DNA from: UMGS1601 sp964617585
GTDB taxonomy: Bacteria; Bacillota; Clostridia; Oscillospirales; Ruminococcaceae
Assembly (NCBI GenBank): GCA_964617585.1
Contig: CAZTXS010000002.1
Coordinates: 1-64,000, forward strand
Reading direction: 5' to 3'
DNA length: 64,000 nt
Shown: positions 33,080-42,352 of the stretch, in pieces
Numbering within the stretch: the first letter of the stretch is position 1
Layout: each line of letters starts with the position of its first letter
Notes under the pieces: generated by a model
The model's database searches: none
Seen by the model: only the letters and a program-made list of their open reading frames with translations
Told to the model about the DNA's origin: nothing
Made by a program: the position numbers and the translations under genes

Positions 33080-35206
33080 TTATTTAACCTTTCTTCTGGA
33101 GATTACATATCCCGCTCCAAGAATCGCCGCCAGAGAAATCGCTACAGTTACTCCTCCTGCTGTATCAGGGTTCTCCGAGTTGTTTTCCTCTTCATCAGTC
33201 GTTTCGCCCCAGTTTACCGTGAATTTTACTGTTATCTCTTTCCAATCTTTTTCTATCGCTGCATAGTCTTTCTTTGCTCCCTGCGATAATGCCTGCGGTG
33301 AAGCGTCCTTTGCGCACTCTAGGTCGGGACTTGTATATGCATCGTCAGGTATCTCTGTTATATCTGCTGAATACAGCGGCACATATGCGTCCGATTCATC
33401 TATCGCCTGCGTATACGGCACTCCCGTCAGCTTTTGCTTCTTTCCGTCCAGCTTGACTTCGTCTATTGTTACCGTCGCATTACTTTGCTTCTTTATCAAG
33501 CCTTGTATCTCTAAGCTGCAGTCTGCTAATCCTGTCGCCTTTCCGTCGCATTTCGCCTTTACGGTATATGTCTTTCCGTTTCCTTTTTCCGACGTTACTA
33601 CATCTACCGTTGTTGCCGTTACATTTTGATAGTTCTTTCCGTCGTTATACCACTGATATTTTCCTGTGTTGTCCTTGAACTGCAAATATCCGTAGCCTGT
33701 TGTTTCGTCTACCTTTTCGGTTACTTCCTTCAGATTTTCTATCGCTTTCTTCAGTTTTGCCGCTGCTGCGTCTATCTGATCCTGCGTTACTTCTTCTCCG
33801 TTTTCATACTTTTCTTTGAGCGCTTCTGCTTCCGATACTGCTTTTTCTACCGCCGCCCACGTTTTTGCCGTGTACTTTGTAAAATCCAAATCGTTTGCTG
33901 TTTCTATATATCCGTTAAGCTCGCCCCATATTAATATTCCAAGCTCGCTGCACACTGCCTTAATATCTGCAAGCGCTTTATCCAAAGCTGCCTGAGGATT
34001 GGTAATCAGTGATTTCGACAACGATTTGTAGCTTCCGTATTTGTCATATACGCTCTTTCCTGCTGTGTATACAGTGTTCAGCTTTTCTTTAATCTGCTCT
34101 ACTGTAAGCGTAGGATTTTTCTTCTGAATGGATTCAAGCTCGCTCTCGCTGTTGAGTATCTCGCTTACCTCGTCCAATACGTTTTTAAGAGGCTTTGATG
34201 TTACCTTGTTCATCATGCTGTCAGGCGCGTTTACTTCAAACGTGATTTCCATTGCGTATTCCGGTAAGAAGCTGCAGCCTGAGTATCCGTTTGTAAATGA
34301 ACTATCTTTGCTTCCCGTATATCCTGAAATACCGAATACGTCAAGTCCGCCGTCATAGTTTTGATATTTCTTGTCAAACGTTACAACCTTATTCAGCTCA
34401 GTATTTTCAACTCCGCTCTTAGTCCATAGGTTTCCGAACATATATTGCGTGTAAACAGTTGAATACTTATTGTCACCATGAGTCGTAAGCCAATAGCCGG
34501 CCGATATTGTTTTGTCAGGCTTCTTTGCCTCATAAGCTGCCTTTGAATTGTAAAGCTTAAGAACAGGGTTCTTGATTTCAACTCCGTTGCTCTCTAAATA
34601 TTTGATGTTAGAGGTAATATAAAGAATATTAATACCGTTTCCGTTATCACTGTCTTTATTGTTAGCAACGTCAGCTTTAAAGTTATATCCCTGAATACCT
34701 ACCGTATATGTACCGTTATTTCCTATCTTTGCGTCGTGAAGCTGAGCGTATTCCTTGATTCCGCTTTCACCTTCATCTTCTCCGTAAAACAAGCCGGTAG
34801 GACCGTATGCAGAACACGAAGATCTTAAATTAACTCCGTTACTGTCCTTTGTAATTAAAGCGTAACCGCCTCCGTATAAATGAGCCCATGAGCAATATGA
34901 GTTGATACCGGTAATCTTTTCATTGTTTACGTTATATACGCTCTGACTCATATCGGTGTCGTCCCCGATTGCGTTACGGTGAGTCCATGTTCCTGTCTGA
35001 ACGCTTAATCCCATATAGTAATCGCCTGAAGTCACTGAATACGGCTTATCCGTAAAATCATAATCGTCCGAATCCTGTCTTTCTTGTCCTGTTTCAAAAC
35101 CGATCTCTCCGGGCTTCTTGCTTAAATCAGCAGACGCTGAAAAGCTAAACGACGAAATTATCAAAGCCGCTGCAGCCGCCCCGGAAATTAATCTTTTAAA
35201 TTTCAT
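33080..35206 (-). CDS. Large cell-wall-anchored surface protein with FIVAR-like helical region
   Basis: 708 residues from MKFKRLISG, chosen because GGAGGAAAAATT precedes it and a signal peptide (AAAAALIISSFSFSASA) starts there; the longer frame is rejected. Residues about 30-350 are a beta-rich domain with many Gly/Asn/Tyr, of unknown type. Residues about 390-535 are helical with a FIVAR-like unit (AWAAVEKAVSEAEAL, QIDAAAAKLKKAIENL). A beta domain follows. The end carries NPDTA, a hydrophobic helix and RRKVK, i.e. a sortase-type anchor. It is probably an adhesin or glycan-binding protein; ligand unknown. Confidence 0.72.
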   Translation of the reverse strand: MKFKRLISGAAAAALIISSFSFSASADLSKKPGEIGFETGQERQDSDDYDFTDKPYSVTSGDYYMGLSVQTGTWTHRNAIGDDTDMSQSVYNVNNEKITGINSYCSWAHLYGGGYALITKDSNGVNLRSSCSAYGPTGLFYGEDEGESGIKEYAQLHDAKIGNNGTYTVGIQGYNFKADVANNKDSDNGNGINILYITSNIKYLESNGVEIKNPVLKLYNSKAAYEAKKPDKTISAGYWLTTHGDNKYSTVYTQYMFGNLWTKSGVENTELNKVVTFDKKYQNYDGGLDVFGISGYTGSKDSSFTNGYSGCSFLPEYAMEITFEVNAPDSMMNKVTSKPLKNVLDEVSEILNSESELESIQKKNPTLTVEQIKEKLNTVYTAGKSVYDKYGSYKSLSKSLITNPQAALDKALADIKAVCSELGILIWGELNGYIETANDLDFTKYTAKTWAAVEKAVSEAEALKEKYENGEEVTQDQIDAAAAKLKKAIENLKEVTEKVDETTGYGYLQFKDNTGKYQWYNDGKNYQNVTATTVDVVTSEKGNGKTYTVKAKCDGKATGLADCSLEIQGLIKKQSNATVTIDEVKLDGKKQKLTGVPYTQAIDESDAYVPLYSADITEIPDDAYTSPDLECAKDASPQALSQGAKKDYAAIEKDWKEITVKFTVNWGETTDEEENNSENPDTAGGVTVAISLAAILGAGYVISRRKVK

Positions 35207-35384
35207 AATTTTTCCTCCTATATAAAATTGAATTTTATGTATAATGTTCATCAGGGCATAAAAACCCCATATACCCATAATTAATTTTATCACAACAATT
35301 TCGCTTATTCAATGATTTCTCTCACAAAAAACATCCGATAAATATAGTAAAGTTGCACAAATAATAAAGTATTTTAATAAAACT

Positions 35385-35675
35385 CTACTTTTTCCTCGCA
35401 GAAACAACGAACCCGCAAATAGCAAATATTATCACGATTCCCGCCGCTCCTCCGAGCAGATAATAAAACGTCGGCGTGGCTTCTTTTTCTTCAGGCTTAT
35501 TGTTTTCTGCAAAAGGGTCGTCGTCGGTGCGTTCGGCAGTGGTCTGAGCAGTTTCTGATGTATTATTCTGTGACGTTTCATTTTCAGCCAAAACTGCCGC
35601 ACTGAAACAAAATACTGATGAAATTAAAATTATACATCCTAAAAATGACAGAAAAAGCTTTTTCACTTTAATCAC
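35385..35675 (-). CDS. Short secreted/membrane protein with C-terminal anchor helix
   Basis: 96 residues: signal peptide (1-30, ending AVLA), a 35-residue Thr/Glu/Asn-rich spacer, and a C-terminal transmembrane helix with ARKK. It looks like a cell-surface stalk without a functional domain, perhaps a truncated relative of its neighbours. No family known. Confidence 0.6.
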   Translation of the reverse strand: MIKVKKLFLSFLGCIILISSVFCFSAAVLAENETSQNNTSETAQTTAERTDDDPFAENNKPEEKEATPTFYYLLGGAAGIVIIFAICGFVVSARKK

Positions 35676-35748
35676 CCATGCCTTTTTGTAATATGAATTG
35701 ATTACTTCACGGAATTTTAAAAGGTCAAGATATTCCTTGACCTTTTTA

Positions 35749-36504
35749 TCATTTCATCTTCTTTGTCAATATAATAGCTAAAACTATCAAAACAACTCCG
35801 ATTGCCAGCGCCGGAATAGCTATCCACCAAAAGCTTATACCCGAACTGTTATTGTCGGATATTATAGTTGTCGCATAAGTCGCCGTACTGCTCTCGGATA
35901 CGGAGGTTTCCGAAGTAGCTTCCGAAGTCGTTTCGGACGTGGTAGTCTGAACAACCTTTCCCACTCCCGCTTTATAATAACCGACCGTAGGCTCTATAAT
36001 ATTTCCGAAGGATGCAAGCTCCCCGTTGTTTTTATCTAAAAGCTGAAGTCCGTTCAGCACAACAGTTCCCTGCCATAAATCTCCCTGAAGCGTTGCAACC
36101 TGTCCCAAATCGGACAAGTCAAATTCCAGCGTGTAGGTTCCCTTTGATTCCGCCTCGATGGGATTCTTCGTATTATCATAAGCCCACTGATTCGTGTCCA
36201 TGGTCAGAAAATAAAAATCATCGCTGTCGCTGTTATTGTTTATAATAAATTTAAGTCCGAAACCTCCGTTAGAATTAAAATCGACTATAGTAACGCTAAC
36301 GATAAGCTTCATGGCGTTTACTGCAACATCGGATCCGAAACTCTCGTCAAAAAAATAAGTGTCTGCATCGTTTACAGCCGTAAACTCCTCGCCTATTTCA
36401 TAGGTCGTAGTTGAATCCTCTGAAAATACCGAAAACACAGATATTAACGACATTAAATAAATTAATATACATATCAATGAACATAATATTTTTTTTGTTT
36501 TCAT
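35749..36504 (-). CDS. Membrane-anchored extracellular beta-domain protein (CBM-like shape)
   Basis: 251 residues: signal peptide (1-29), a beta-sandwich-like domain of about 155 residues with aromatic residues spaced as in carbohydrate-binding modules (FYFLTMDTNQWAYD, DLWQGTVVLNG), a Thr/Ser/Glu linker, then a C-terminal transmembrane helix and KKMK. Glycan binding is only suggested by shape. Same strand and architecture (signal peptide, domain, stalk, anchor) as the two genes downstream. Confidence 0.6.
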   Translation of the reverse strand: MKTKKILCSLICILIYLMSLISVFSVFSEDSTTTYEIGEEFTAVNDADTYFFDESFGSDVAVNAMKLIVSVTIVDFNSNGGFGLKFIINNNSDSDDFYFLTMDTNQWAYDNTKNPIEAESKGTYTLEFDLSDLGQVATLQGDLWQGTVVLNGLQLLDKNNGELASFGNIIEPTVGYYKAGVGKVVQTTTSETTSEATSETSVSESSTATYATTIISDNNSSGISFWWIAIPALAIGVVLIVLAIILTKKMK

Positions 36505-36632
36505 AGTATATGAATCCTCCGAATAGCCGGGTTCAAATTACCAAACTATTTATTTCAGAGTATATTTTACCACAAACTCTTTTCTTTTTCAATAGCTGAA
36601 ATAAAATATTATTTGACAGTAAATTAAAAAAA

Positions 36633-36655
36633 AGCGTCCGATTATTCCGAACGCT
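36633..36655 (-). terminator. Intrinsic terminator downstream of the P-type-ATPase-like gene
   Basis: Minus strand AGCGTTCGGAATAATCGGACGCT followed by eight T residues; one mismatch in the stem. Confidence 0.75.
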
Positions 36656-36679
36656 ATTAATATTTTAATTGGGAACTTA

Positions 36680-36748
36680 GCCCCGACTTTCAATAACAAC
36701 TTCGTTCAATAGCTCTCAGAGGTGAACCGACTCCTTAGAAAATGGGGC
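36680..36748 (-). ncRNA. Candidate structured RNA between gene stop and terminator
   Basis: Between the stop of the P-type-ATPase-like gene and its terminator. On the minus strand the ends pair over 11 bp (GCCCCATTTTC with GAAAGT-C-GGGGC, one bulge, one G-T pair), and the middle forms GTTCA/TGAAC. No known RNA family was recognised; a 3' UTR element or processed small RNA is possible. Confidence 0.35.
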
Positions 36749-36758
36749 GTAAGCCGTA

Positions 36759-39413
36759 TTACAGCTTTTTCAAATACTGAATGGCTAAAGTGATCACAGT
36801 CCATACGATATTGTAAAGAATCACTACCGACGCTGACAGCGAACTGAACGAGCCTATCAAAAGCATAACCAATGCAATCATAAGTCCCAGCAGAGCAGCC
36901 GCAATCTGAACGGTCATACCAAGATTAGTTATGAACTGAAGCTTTTTAGCTCCGCTGATAAGCATAGCAAACGACGGAAAATGCCCCGAACAAAGCATTG
37001 ACGCCGACGCCTTCGGAACGAAGTCAGTCTGTTCCTCATACTCCTTATGATACCTGAAAGGAAGAAGCTTGAGCGAATCAGGCGAAACGTCGAACAGTTC
37101 GGACAAAAGATTTAGTGAAATGAATCCGTCCATTGATCTGATAACTGTAGTTATATTCTGACTTTCAAGCGTCTGAAGCCATTTCTTAACGCTTATACTT
37201 GAATTGACGTTTATAACAAAAAGAGTTGAAACCACTCCTGAAATTGAAAGGTACATAGGAATAAAGCCTTTGGTATACTCCTTTTCCTTTGAAAGCGGCG
37301 GAAGTCCCTCGATAGAATGATTCTCCATAAGCTCTCTTGTTCCGAATAAAATTCTCTGATTATCAATCCAGCCTGAAAGTCCCAGTCCGTCCTCGTAAAT
37401 ATAGCTCTCTACAGGATAAAGCATTTCTGTTTTTCCTCTGAGCATATTGTAAAACATAGATTTCAAAACGCTTCCCGCCTGGCAGGACAGGCTTGCCGCC
37501 ATAAGTATAGATTCTTCTATCGGAGTGGAAGACAACGCCTTAAGATTCACAAGATTTATCATACCCTCAGGGAAAAGCTGACGCGCGTCAACTAAAATCG
37601 AATTGGTGTCGGCAAATTCCTCAACGGCCGAATAACCGAGCATAACTCCCGAAGAACGCAGAAATCTTTTAGAAGCCCTCGACAACGGCAGATTGACAAC
37701 AAGCATCAGAGCAAAGGAAGCTGCTATTGAAACTGTTCCCGAAAATGCGCAAAACGCCGCTAATATCCTCTGGGCAATCCCTGTTGAATTTCTGTCGAAA
37801 ATAAGAGCCAAAAGACCTACAAGCACGCTTACCGCAAGGAGCGGAAGCGCATATTTCTTGCTGTATCTGTCTGCGATGTCAGTTGAATACGAATGCTCAA
37901 GAAAATTGTTGTTGAACTCTGTTCTTCTCATAGTTGCAAGCTCGGGAAAATCGTTGAGCAGAGCGCCTTTGGTAAACTTCGCAGCAACGTCCTCATTCAG
38001 AACGTTTGTCACAGCAAACTTTTCATAATCGCCTGCGGCATATTTGAAATTTCTCTCGGTCCTGTTGACTATAAGAAGCTTGCCTAATGTATTGAACAAA
38101 AGCCCCAAAATAGCAACGGACATATATATATGATACGACTTAGTCTGAATAATTCCGGGATTTATAAACAGAAGAAGCGAAGCTATAAGCGATGAGCTTA
38201 TACCCAAAGCCGCTATACTGTCACAGTCGGCGTTTTTCTTAAACAGCTTCTTTAAGCCGGAGAACAAAACCGTATATGAAACAAATGCCGAAATAAGCCC
38301 GAGAACTATATTTGTAAAAATAAACGTTTCAGCGCTTGTCCTCTTGAAAGCTTCTATAACAGGCCATCCCAAATCGTTGGCAAGAGCTATGTACACGCTG
38401 AAAAGCGATGTTATAACCAGTATACAAAGCCTGATAACCAGATTGCTTTTAAGCTGCAAAATATCCTCAAGAACCTTAGGAGCGTCGTTATAGCTTGTAA
38501 AGCCTTTAACGTGTTTTCTCGCTTCGCTGTCCTTAACGTCAGAAACTTCTCTGTCAGAGTTCTCTAACACAAAGCTGTCAACCTTATCCTTTCTTCTCTC
38601 TGCCAGTATCCTTAGCTTCATTGTGTCAGTTGCTCCCGCAGGGAAAATCAGGTCTTCTTCGTCAAGGTTTATTTTTTCAAACTGTTCTGTTCTCGGAATG
38701 ATCTTTCCGTCCAGTCCCAAATCAACGTCTTTTATTTTAAGACGCTTTACCGGGGAAACGTTTGCCTCTCTTGAAACAGTTCCTCTTTCTCTCTTTAATT
38801 TTAAAAGTCCTTCGATAATAGCCGTGTTTCCTGAGGTCTTTCTTAATCTGAACCTGCTTTCAAGACCGGCTTCAAATCCTTCTTTTTCAGCCTTGTCCTC
38901 TTCAGCTTTCTCCTCCTCCAGCTTCTCTTTTTCAGCCTCAAGCCTGTCACTCAAAATTTTAACCAGACTCTTTTTGCTGCGCCCGGAGCTTTCCTCGCCG
39001 AGCTGAGCGGCATTGTCTTCAACCTCAATATCGGGAAGCTCAAAATTATCTACATTATCGTATTTATCGTCTTTAACAAGCGTAGGATCCTCGTCCTGCA
39101 AAACGGGAGTATCCTCAACGTCGGATACAGCTTCGTCAACCAATGTATCGACGTCTATATCTTCAATTCCTCCGCTTTCTCCGTCTTTTTTAGCTTCAGC
39201 CTTAATTGCCTCCTTAGGGCGTCCGTCGTCAATTACCTCTTCAAAAATTGAATCATCGATAAAAGATTTTTTTTCAGTTTTGTCAGTTTTCTCCTCTTTT
39301 TTCACACCTGCGCCTATCAGTGCGTCGACATCGGCGTCAGACAGAGGATTCACACTTTTAGCCTTGTCAGAATATTCGTCTAAAATATCGTCAAGATTAA
39401 AATTATCTGCCAA
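36759..39413 (-). CDS. P-type ATPase-like membrane protein lacking catalytic motifs (pseudoenzyme)
   Basis: 884 residues. 1-310 is a long acidic/basic, partly coiled-coil cytoplasmic region. Hydrophobic segments follow at about 325-345, 363-385, 400-420, 428-447, 522-540 and 552-575, and a last pair at 830-880. The part after 570 follows the P1B-ATPase plan: NLPLSRASKRFLRSSG stands where CPCAL lies; DARQLFPEG (D609) stands where DKTGTLTEG should be; GLSGWIDNQRILFGTRELME matches the N-domain of metal ATPases; RSMDG replaces TGDN; GDGxND is absent. Transport by ATP hydrolysis is therefore not expected; a regulatory or scaffold role is inferred. Monocistronic. Confidence 0.7.
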   Translation of the reverse strand: MADNFNLDDILDEYSDKAKSVNPLSDADVDALIGAGVKKEEKTDKTEKKSFIDDSIFEEVIDDGRPKEAIKAEAKKDGESGGIEDIDVDTLVDEAVSDVEDTPVLQDEDPTLVKDDKYDNVDNFELPDIEVEDNAAQLGEESSGRSKKSLVKILSDRLEAEKEKLEEEKAEEDKAEKEGFEAGLESRFRLRKTSGNTAIIEGLLKLKRERGTVSREANVSPVKRLKIKDVDLGLDGKIIPRTEQFEKINLDEEDLIFPAGATDTMKLRILAERRKDKVDSFVLENSDREVSDVKDSEARKHVKGFTSYNDAPKVLEDILQLKSNLVIRLCILVITSLFSVYIALANDLGWPVIEAFKRTSAETFIFTNIVLGLISAFVSYTVLFSGLKKLFKKNADCDSIAALGISSSLIASLLLFINPGIIQTKSYHIYMSVAILGLLFNTLGKLLIVNRTERNFKYAAGDYEKFAVTNVLNEDVAAKFTKGALLNDFPELATMRRTEFNNNFLEHSYSTDIADRYSKKYALPLLAVSVLVGLLALIFDRNSTGIAQRILAAFCAFSGTVSIAASFALMLVVNLPLSRASKRFLRSSGVMLGYSAVEEFADTNSILVDARQLFPEGMINLVNLKALSSTPIEESILMAASLSCQAGSVLKSMFYNMLRGKTEMLYPVESYIYEDGLGLSGWIDNQRILFGTRELMENHSIEGLPPLSKEKEYTKGFIPMYLSISGVVSTLFVINVNSSISVKKWLQTLESQNITTVIRSMDGFISLNLLSELFDVSPDSLKLLPFRYHKEYEEQTDFVPKASASMLCSGHFPSFAMLISGAKKLQFITNLGMTVQIAAALLGLMIALVMLLIGSFSSLSASVVILYNIVWTVITLAIQYLKKL

Positions 39414-39470
39414 TTCCTACACTCCCTTTTAAAAAATTGCCGTTTCCCTTTGTTCTATATATTTTTTCTT

Positions 39471-39611
39471 TTCAATAAGAGCTTGCCCGTCATTCAACGC
39501 GGCAAGGGTCGGCATTGCCGACCGGCCGTTCAGTAGGGGATTGTATCCCGCTGCTGAACGGGTAATGGAACCCGCCGCCTATAGAGGCGGGGACATCTTG
39601 CCTTAGTTATA
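39471..39611 (+). repeat. Dispersed structured repeat, full-length copy 7
   Basis: TTCAATAAGAGCTTGCCCG ... CTTGCCTTAGTTATA with three clean hairpins, including the complete CCGTTCAGTA...TGCTGAACGG. Lies between two minus-strand genes, on the other strand. Confidence 0.9.
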
Positions 39612-39642
39612 ATAAGCTGTAAATCTTTATTATACCGTGTTT

Positions 39643-40557
39643 TTACGTCTGCAGCTTAATTCTTGTCTTTAAAACTTCGTACATAAAAATACCGCCGGCT
39701 ACCGAAGCGTTAAGCGACGTAATTTTCCCAACCATGGGAAGCTTAACTAAAAAGTCGCATTTTTCTTTAAGAAGCCTACTCATTCCGAAGCCCTCCGAGC
39801 CTATAATCAATCCGACCGCTCCGTCAAATGAAACGCTTGTATAATCCTCGCCCTGAGCGTCCGTACCGTAAATCCATACGCCCTTGCTTTTAAGAATATC
39901 CAACGTGCGGCTGAGATTTGAAACCCGTGCCACCGGCACCCATGCCGCCGCACCTGCCGATGTTTTATAAACCGTTTGGTTAAGCGACGCACTTCTCCTT
40001 TTCGGGATAACTACCCCATGAGCCCCGCTCGCCTCGGCGGTTCTTATAATCGCACCGAGATTGTGTGGATCCTCAATCTCATCGCAGATTATTATAAAAG
40101 GCGGTTCATTTTTTTCTTCGGCTATGTCAAGTATGTCCTGAAGCTCGGCATATTCAGCGCAGCCCGTCATAGCGATAACTCCCTGATGAGAAGCACCGTC
40201 CGCCATTTTATTAAGCTTCTGTTCATTTACCTGCTTAACTACAATTCCCTTTTCCTTTGCCAGCCTGCAAATCAGCGAAACAGAACCTCCCGCTTCACTG
40301 TTGACATAAATCGAATCTATAAGCTTACCCGATTTAAGACCTTCAACCACCGGATTTCTTCCGATAATAAGGCTTTTTCCAAGAGAATCGTTCATGTCAT
40401 ATCCTATGCTGTCAGCGGTTTTATTTAAATCAGGATTTCCTGCGGCAGCTTTAGCTTTGCCACGCTTTGAAAATTCTTCCGAACGAAATCCGCCGCTGCG
40501 GTTTTTGCCATATCTGCCGAAATTTCCGTTCCCTTTATATCTTTTATCAGAACCCAT
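39643..40557 (-). CDS. rlmB: 23S rRNA (guanosine2251-2'-O)-methyltransferase family (TrmH/SpoU)
   Basis: 304 residues: a basic Gly/Arg-rich N-terminal tail (about 1-60), an L30e-like substrate-binding domain (about 62-140: GRNPVVEGL), and a SPOUT domain with the three knot motifs NLGAIIRTAEASGAHGVVIP, LIIGSEGFGMSRLL and GKITSLNASVAGGI. It 2'-O-methylates rRNA using SAM. The closest assignment is RlmB; other SpoU-type guanosine methylases share these motifs. Confidence 0.88.
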   Translation of the reverse strand: MGSDKRYKGNGNFGRYGKNRSGGFRSEEFSKRGKAKAAAGNPDLNKTADSIGYDMNDSLGKSLIIGRNPVVEGLKSGKLIDSIYVNSEAGGSVSLICRLAKEKGIVVKQVNEQKLNKMADGASHQGVIAMTGCAEYAELQDILDIAEEKNEPPFIIICDEIEDPHNLGAIIRTAEASGAHGVVIPKRRSASLNQTVYKTSAGAAAWVPVARVSNLSRTLDILKSKGVWIYGTDAQGEDYTSVSFDGAVGLIIGSEGFGMSRLLKEKCDFLVKLPMVGKITSLNASVAGGIFMYEVLKTRIKLQT

Positions 40558-40614
40558 AAAAAACTTCTCCTGAATTTAAAACCAACTATTCAAAATACAT
40601 TATAACACAAAAAA

Positions 40615-40638
40615 CCCCAAAAGCCAATAGCTTTCGGA
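40615..40638 (-). terminator. Intrinsic terminator of the small membrane protein gene
   Basis: CCCCAAAAGC pairs with GCTTTCGGAG; the minus strand continues TTTTTT. Runs of T on both strands, so it may act both ways. Confidence 0.65.
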
Positions 40639-40688
40639 GATTTTTTTAATAAAATTATTTTTTTGTAAATTTATTTATTAAAACAGCC

Positions 40689-40952
40689 CTACATAATTGT
40701 GAATACCAAAAATCCCAAAAGAAACAAACACGCAAGCGAAAGCAAAACTATACATCCGACTGCGTTAATCCTCTCACGGTTTTCCTGCTTCGACTGCTCC
40801 ATTATCGAGCGGTACATCTCAAGCATATCCTCATCAATCTCACAAACCCTGTTCATATCACTGCTCGGCTTGGTAAAAAGCAATATCTTCTCGTATTGTT
40901 CATTTTTCGGACATTTGATTTCAACAATTTGTTTATTTATTCCCTTAATCAT
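40689..40952 (-). CDS. Small C-tail-anchored membrane protein, unknown
   Basis: 87 residues. Residues 1-60 are charged and soluble; the last about 22 form one transmembrane helix (AVGCIVLLSLACLFLLGFLVF). The ATG follows GGAGGTTTTAAAA. No family recognised. Expressed alone, with a terminator after it. Confidence 0.55.
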   Translation of the reverse strand: MIKGINKQIVEIKCPKNEQYEKILLFTKPSSDMNRVCEIDEDMLEMYRSIMEQSKQENRERINAVGCIVLLSLACLFLLGFLVFTIM

Positions 40953-41050
40953 AATTTTTTAAAACCTCCGACATTTATAAAATACGCTCAAACTTAGTAT
41001 TGACCGTATTTTTTTTTATTATTCAACAAGAATTTGAAAATGAATAAAAT

Positions 41051-41124
41051 TTTGTTGAAAACCCTGTTGAAAAGGTTTAAAAATCCAAAAAATTTGTTTA
41101 AAACTCTGTTGAAAAGGTTGAAAA
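41051..41124. repeat. Two tandem direct repeats of about 32 bp
   Basis: TTTGTTGAAAACCCTGTTGA... and TTTGTTTAAAACTCTGTTGA... start 42 bp apart and share CTGTTGAAAAGGTT exactly. They lie in a gene-free AT-rich spacer (40953-41288) upstream of the small membrane-protein gene. No coding or known motif. Confidence 0.6.
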
Positions 41125-41288
41125 CTACCCGAATAATCGGCTTTTGCATATTTGCTTCAAAAATGTTGAAAAAATATTGTAACGTTATTTAACTAAATAT
41201 TTTCACCCGTTACTTAATATTCCATAAAAATAATTGTTGCGAAATTATGAATTCGTACATAAACGGCTTTTAATAAGACTTTTATGCC

Positions 41289-42161
41289 TTACGTTTTGCT
41301 TTCCTTATTCCGAATGTAGTGAAAAAGATACTGCTGTGCTATTCCCTCCTGCCCTTTGACGCATTCAGGAAGCCCCTCGGGATAATACTCCGCCATAACA
41401 CGTTTTATCCACACGTCTATAGGAAAAGCGTCTGTGCGATACATTCCGTAAAGCAGAGCGCACTCGGCAACCTTGGGTCCTACTCCCTTTATCGTCATCA
41501 GAGCTTTTCTTGCAGACTCAATATCCATTTTTGATATTTCATCAAGATTAAGCTCTCCACATGACAATCTCTGCGCAGCGTCTACAAGATATTTCGCCCT
41601 GAAGCCCGCCCTTAAAAAGCCTAAGCTTTCCGGCGTTTCCTCCGACAGCTCTGAATATGACGGAAATCCTCCGTAATGCTCGCACATTCTTGAAATTATC
41701 CCCTTGATGCGAGGAATGTTGTTGTTCTGCGAAATGATGAAGGAACACAGCGCCTCCCACTTATCCTGTCTTAACATTCTTATACCCGGAGCAAACTCGC
41801 AGGCGTCCTTCATCGTCCCGTCGCCGGAGAACGTCTTTTTAAGAGCTGAATAGTCCGTATAAAGATCAAAATAATCCGCCCAAACTTCCAGAAAATCATG
41901 TTCGGAGGTGTTGTGTAAAGTTATTTGCCTTTCATTACAGCTTTTGTAAATTTGTCTTTGACTTATCAAAAGCGGTATGTTAAGCTTAAAACCTTTATAC
42001 GCTTTTTCAAACCCTGATTCCTCCAATATATTCTTATTTTCTCCGAGGTTATCTCTGTCAATTTTCTCCCACCTGAAAGCCTGTCCGCAGTCGAGAGTTT
42101 CATCCAAATCAAAATCGCTTTGAATTAGTATTATATCTTTTCCGCTCACCTTATAGTTCAT
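41289..42161 (-). CDS. ogg: 8-oxoguanine DNA glycosylase/AP lyase (OGG1-like)
   Basis: 290 residues from MNYKVSGKD. The ATG at 42242 of the longer frame lies inside a dispersed repeat (its first 16 codons are translated repeat) and is rejected. N-terminal TBP-like domain, then helix-hairpin-helix: SQNNNIPRIKGIISRMCEHYGGFP, the catalytic lysine in KGVGPKVAEC and the Asp in FPIDVW. It excises oxidised guanine from DNA. OGG1-type enzymes are found in clostridia in place of MutM. Confidence 0.88.
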   Translation of the reverse strand: MNYKVSGKDIILIQSDFDLDETLDCGQAFRWEKIDRDNLGENKNILEESGFEKAYKGFKLNIPLLISQRQIYKSCNERQITLHNTSEHDFLEVWADYFDLYTDYSALKKTFSGDGTMKDACEFAPGIRMLRQDKWEALCSFIISQNNNIPRIKGIISRMCEHYGGFPSYSELSEETPESLGFLRAGFRAKYLVDAAQRLSCGELNLDEISKMDIESARKALMTIKGVGPKVAECALLYGMYRTDAFPIDVWIKRVMAEYYPEGLPECVKGQEGIAQQYLFHYIRNKESKT

Positions 42162-42197
42162 ATTATTAAATGCGCCTTTCGTATCAATAATCCGTTT

Positions 42198-42304
42198 TTC
42201 AATAAGGGCTTGCCCGTCATTTAACGTGGCAAGGGTCGGCATTGCCGACCGGGTAATAGAACCCGCCGCCTATAGACGCGGGGGGATATCTTGCCTAAGT
42301 TATA
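42198..42304 (+). repeat. Dispersed structured repeat, short copy 8 (lacks hairpin 2)
   Basis: TTCAATAAGGGCTTGCCCG ... CTTGCCTAAGTTATA, but GCCGACCGG is joined directly to GTAATAGAACCC. The complete second hairpin is absent while the first hairpin, third hairpin and closing stem remain. It overlaps the false N-terminal extension of ogg. Confidence 0.9.
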
Positions 42305-42352
42305 CTCATGCCTATATAATATAGTATAACATTATAAAAGTATGCTGCAAAA

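Noticed and set aside
42162..42242. N-terminal extension of the ogg product
   Set aside because: Those codons are mostly dispersed-repeat sequence read on the opposite strand; OGG homology begins at the later methionine.
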